From Tetrapyrgos nigripes (lineage: Eukaryota; Basidiomycota; Agaricomycetes; Agaricales; Campanellaceae), in NCBI GenBank assembly GCA_013368315.1, contig JAACJM010000106.1:186001-250000 (forward strand): DNA of 64,000 nucleotides. Reading direction: 5' to 3'. The notes beneath the pieces were generated by a model. It made no database searches. It was given only the letters and a program-made list of their open reading frames with translations, and had not been told where the DNA came from. This document shows, in pieces, positions 60,627 through 64,000 of this stretch; position 1 is the first letter of the stretch; every line of letters starts with the position of its first letter. Position numbers and translations under genes: made by a program.

Positions 60627-63342
60627 ATGATCCTTTCTACGTGGGCCCTGCTTTCCTACGCGTCCTTTGCGACTGCGTTTTCTCTTCCTTATGGACATCA
60701 TCCTGGACATCACCCCTCATCCCCTCAGCATGGCGCTGTTGCAACAGAAGTGGAGGAATGCTCCCAAATTGGTAGAGAAATTATGCAGGAAGGAGGCAAT
60801 GCAGTAGACGCTGTGAGTAGGAACAGGTTGTGTCTTCTCATGTCTGTGCGCTTAAATGCCTTTTCAAGACTATTGCTAGCACTCTCTGCATTGGCGTTGT
60901 CTCGGCCTACCACTCTGGTATCGGTGGAGGAGGATTCATGATGTGCGAGCCTTTCTCTACAGTATCTTTCCATCAGCTCATGATTTGACAGCGTCCGTTT
61001 CAATCAAGAGGATGGCAGTCATGCGTATGAAATGGTGTGTGCTCGATGTCATTCCGAAAATACTCGGATCCTTGCAATACTAACGGTCAATAATTAGATT
61101 GATTTCCGTGAAACCATGCCCGCTGCTGGTAACGTGAGCCTCTACACCGAATCTCCTAATCCAACTGCATCTACTATTGGAGGCCTTTCCACCGGAGTGC
61201 CAGGGGAATTGAGAGGATGGGAGTTGTTACACCAACGTCATGGTAGTCTTCCTTGGAGCAAATTGTTTCAAGGCGCCATAGGTGTAGCGCGTAAAGGGTT
61301 CACTGTCAATGCGGATTTGGCCTCTGAGCTTAATGCTAGTGAGCTTGATCATTGTGCTGGCCAGGCCACCCGATCTGACGCGGTATTCGATAGCTATGTT
61401 CCCTTTCTTATTAAGTGATCCACTATGGGCTGAGGTCTATGCTCCTAATGGCACCCTTCTGAAGCAAGGAGACACATGCTATAGGAAGGTACATTACTTT
61501 TTTGTCGTCAATTTGGGAGATCACTCACGTATACGTACGAGAATAGCGCTATGCAAACACCTTGGAACAGTAAGTCTATTCGTTTTCCCATCATTTTCCC
61601 TTCCCTTTAACTCGGTTTTTCATTCCTAGACTGGCAGAAAAAGGCGCCGATGCTTTCTACGCTGGATCTATTGGTGATAACATCGTCAATGCATCCGTCT
61701 CGGCCGGCGGAATCCTTACCAATGCAGATCTCGAGGGATACCAAGCCATTATCAGGACGCCAAACAATATCAGTACGTGGTTCTATCTCCTGATATATGA
61801 CCGGCTCTGAGTTTATGGTTACTTCATTTCAAGCTTACCGCAACTTCCGTATCTTCTCCACTGTTGCTCCTTCCTCTGGCTCCGTCGTCTTATCTATTCT
61901 GAAGATATTCGAGGGATACAACGGCAATGCACTTGATACGGACCCAGAGTTCAACGTGACATTGCATAGGTTGATTCAGGCTACCAAGTTTGGATATGGC
62001 CAGAGGACCAACTACGGAGACCCAGCCTTTACTTCAAATGTTACCGAGCTTGAGCAGTGAGTACTGTTCTGTCTCTGAAAGCTGAAGATGTCGCTGAGCT
62101 CTGACTCATCGTTCCGTATAGGTTTTATCTTCAGGAATCAACTGCAGAACAAGTTCGAAAACTCATCTCCGACAATGCAACTCACACACCAAGCTATGTA
62201 TGTTGATTTGACTTCTGGCTGAGCTTTCTTCCTTAGTTGATATCCATACACTGCATACAGTACGATCCCTCTAACTATACGATTCTCAGCGATCATGGGA
62301 CCAGCCATATTGCAACGATGGACTCAAACGGAATGGCTGTTTCTTTGACTACCAGTCAGTACTGGGGAGCTACACTTTTGGAATGACTAACAAGCTCCAA
62401 CGTTTGTATCTGCACAGCTGTCAATCTCATCTGGGGAAGCAGAGTCATGACAGAGGATGGGATCATTTTAAACGGTCAGTCTTGGTCTAACTTCCCGTAG
62501 ACCTGTTCAACTGATTATATTTCACGTTCTTCAATGCAGATGAGATGGACGATTTCTCCAGTAAGTCCTATAATCCTATGCATTTCTGCACTATCAGATC
62601 TTAATCCTCCGCACCAGGCCCCGGTCAAGTCAATTCATTTGGTTTCGCCGCCTCTCCTATCAACTTCATTGCGCCAGGCAAACGACCTCAATCCTCCATT
62701 TCATCTTCACTCGTGGAGGACCTAGAAACTGGGAATTTGGTCATGGCAACTGGTGCGGCCGGTGGTTCTCGTATCATCACAGCGACTCTGCAGAATTTGC
62801 ACTATCATTTGGATGTTGGATTGAATGCCCACGATACAGTTCACCATGGAAGGTTCCACGAGCAGCTGGGAACGTCCACGTTGATTGAGGTGAGCTCATC
62901 ATCTGCCTTGAGTCTGATGTAAGACACTGTTGGCTGACTCAGACATTCAGGATGCAAGGCCTGACATTGGTGTCCCCGGTATCAGCAACGCGACCGTTTC
63001 CTTCCTTCAGTCCATCGGATGTGAGAACTTTCCGAAGCCTCAGCATTGACACGACCCGATGAACTGACTGCGTCTTTTGTCCTTACAGATAACATCACAC
63101 CGACGTTTGACATTGGAAGCATTGGACACGGTAAGCCTTGCATTCGCTCTAACCCTTGCATTCGCTCTAACCCTTGCATTCGCTCTAACCCTTGCATTCG
63201 CTCTAACCCTTGCATTCGCTCTAACCCTTTTGATTAACCTCAATTTGTCTTCCGCGTCGCAGTGATTATCCGAAAGGAAGACGGGGAGTTTGATGCTGCA
63301 AATGATCCTCGCAGGCCAGCCGGTGGGGTTGGGGTATTCTAA
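60627..63342 (+). CDS. Gamma-glutamyltranspeptidase (glutathione hydrolase), secreted or vacuolar
   Basis: Sixteen exons join in frame to 579 residues, the usual fungal length. The enzyme removes the gamma-glutamyl group of glutathione. A signal peptide (MILSTWALLSYASFATAFSL) precedes QHGAVATEVEECSQIGREIM and QEGGNAVDATIASTLCIGVV. Next come SAYHSGIGGGGFMIVRFN, the proregion, and FSTVAPSSGSVVLSILKIFE. The autocleavage and catalytic site is DHGTSHIA with Thr382 as the expected small-subunit N-terminal nucleophile. The conserved ILNDEMDDFS and ATGAAGGSRI are downstream. Exons: 60627-60812, 60869-60942, 60992-61034, 61098-61338, 61394-61488, 61547-61569, 61630-61772, 61834-62056, 62122-62197, 62261-62354, 62418-62474, 62540-62560, 62618-62889, 62951-63020, 63089-63130, 63263-63342. 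A second copy starts 252 bp downstream. Confidence 0.93.
63136..63225 (+). repeat. Five-copy 18 nt minisatellite inside intron 15 of the GGT gene
   Basis: The unit CCTTGCATTCGCTCTAAC is repeated five times without change from 63136 to 63225, followed by a partial CCTTTT. It lies within the intron 63131-63262. Each unit holds a CTAAC branch-point-like motif. Confidence 0.95.
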
Positions 63343-63594
63343 GCCCTATCGTACTTAAGGCTATCTCAGTGTTTTTCTTATGTCTTTAGCAGACATCAAG
63401 GCCGTTGCTATGTTTTGAATATATCCCTTCCTTTGGAACTGTGGTTCTTGTATCCTTCAGTTGCTATGGATTGTTGCTTCTCCGAGGCTGTAGGTCAATT
63501 GGAGCCAGGAGCGATTTTTTGTGCGCGCTCATGTGAAATGTGGATGACGACAAAACGGTCAGGGGCAAGTCGGCCACGTTTTCCCTCTTCCTCC

Positions 63595-64000
63595 ATGCTT
63601 CTCTCTACCGTGGCTATCGTCTCCTGCGCGTTTCTTCCAAACGCCTTTGCCATCTCCACCAGAAATACTTCCTCCCCTCAGCATGGCGCTGTGACAACAG
63701 AAGTAGCTCAGTGTTCCCAAATTGGCGTGGACATCATGAAGCAAGGAGGGAATGCGGTAGATGCTGTGAGTGCGCATAGGTTGTGCTTATCGGGCACATG
63801 CTGAAGCAATTCTGAAATCACGAAGACGATTGCTAGTTCTCTCTGCGTTGGGGTCATCTCGGCCTACCATTCTGGTATAGGAGGTGGAGGTTTCATGATG
63901 TGAGTGCACGTTTTCATGCGTCTAAACTATGTATGACTCATTCATCGTCTTCGTTTTTCCAGAGTTCGCTTCAATCAACCGGATGGAAGTCGCGGGTACG
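63595..64000 (+). CDS. Second gamma-glutamyltranspeptidase, truncated by the window edge
   Basis: The first exons are 63595-63765, 63826-63899 and 63963 onward. A signal peptide (MLLSTVAIVSCAFLPNAFAI) is followed by SSPQHGAVTTEVAQCSQIGV, DIMKQGGNAVDATIASSLCV, GVISAYHSGIGGGGFMI and VRFNQPDGSRGY. Exon junctions match those of the upstream copy in place and phase. It is therefore a tandem paralog, diverged in the signal peptide and at scattered sites. The catalytic part lies outside the window, so activity cannot be judged. Confidence 0.9.

Noticed and set aside
63136..63225. Interstitial telomere repeat
   Set aside because: CTAACCC occurs once per 18 nt unit; the array is a minisatellite and not a run of TTAGGG.
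1..64000. CRISPR arrays, bacterial operons, riboswitches or rRNA genes
   Set aside because: None seen; gene structure is eukaryotic throughout.

Overview
The window is fungal nuclear DNA, most likely from an agaricomycete basidiomycete. The genes carry many 50-60 nt GT-AG introns. The content is typical of mushrooms: Tnp2-type transposase, F-box/LRR genes, a DUF6533-type seven-helix protein, an HMG-box regulator, a CaaX-terminated mating-pheromone-like precursor, and a bicovalent-FAD oligosaccharide-oxidase-like enzyme. I built gene models by hand from reading frames, splice-site phases and remembered family motifs. No database search was run.

Layout. 1-5305 is a decayed CACTA/Tnp2-type element: a broken transposase on the minus strand, a divergent accessory gene on the plus strand, and the remains of a ubiquitin-hydrolase-like gene. 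5717-7272 is a frameshifted F-box gene. 7273-15355 and 17232-24495 are gene-poor, holding duplicated fragments, a candidate inverted-repeat element and short tandem duplications, with a RING-finger gene (15356-17053) and a tRNA-Asp (17160-17231) between them. From 24496 the window becomes gene-dense: APSES/KilA-N regulator, SPX phosphate transporter, FAD oxidase, F-box gene, HMG-box factor, a second RING gene paralogous to the first, an RRM-less CstF-64-like 3'-end-processing protein, a DUF6533-like membrane protein, an Old Yellow Enzyme relative, the pheromone-like precursor, mitochondrial SDH3, a Zn2Cys6 regulator, and two gamma-glutamyltranspeptidases in tandem (the second cut by the window edge).

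There is no operon logic. Three themes recur. The first is transposon decay, mainly by changes consistent with CGA to TGA. The second is local duplication: RING paralogs 27 kb apart, GGT tandem, diverged tandem copies near 9-10 kb. The third is enzyme genes with unusual features: an OYE lacking the usual His/Asn pocket pair, and an FAD oxidase with an apparent one-base frameshift. The least expected item is the 92-residue CVIA-ending protein at 54015-54293. It looks like a lipopeptide mating pheromone precursor, but no STE3-type receptor was seen in the window.
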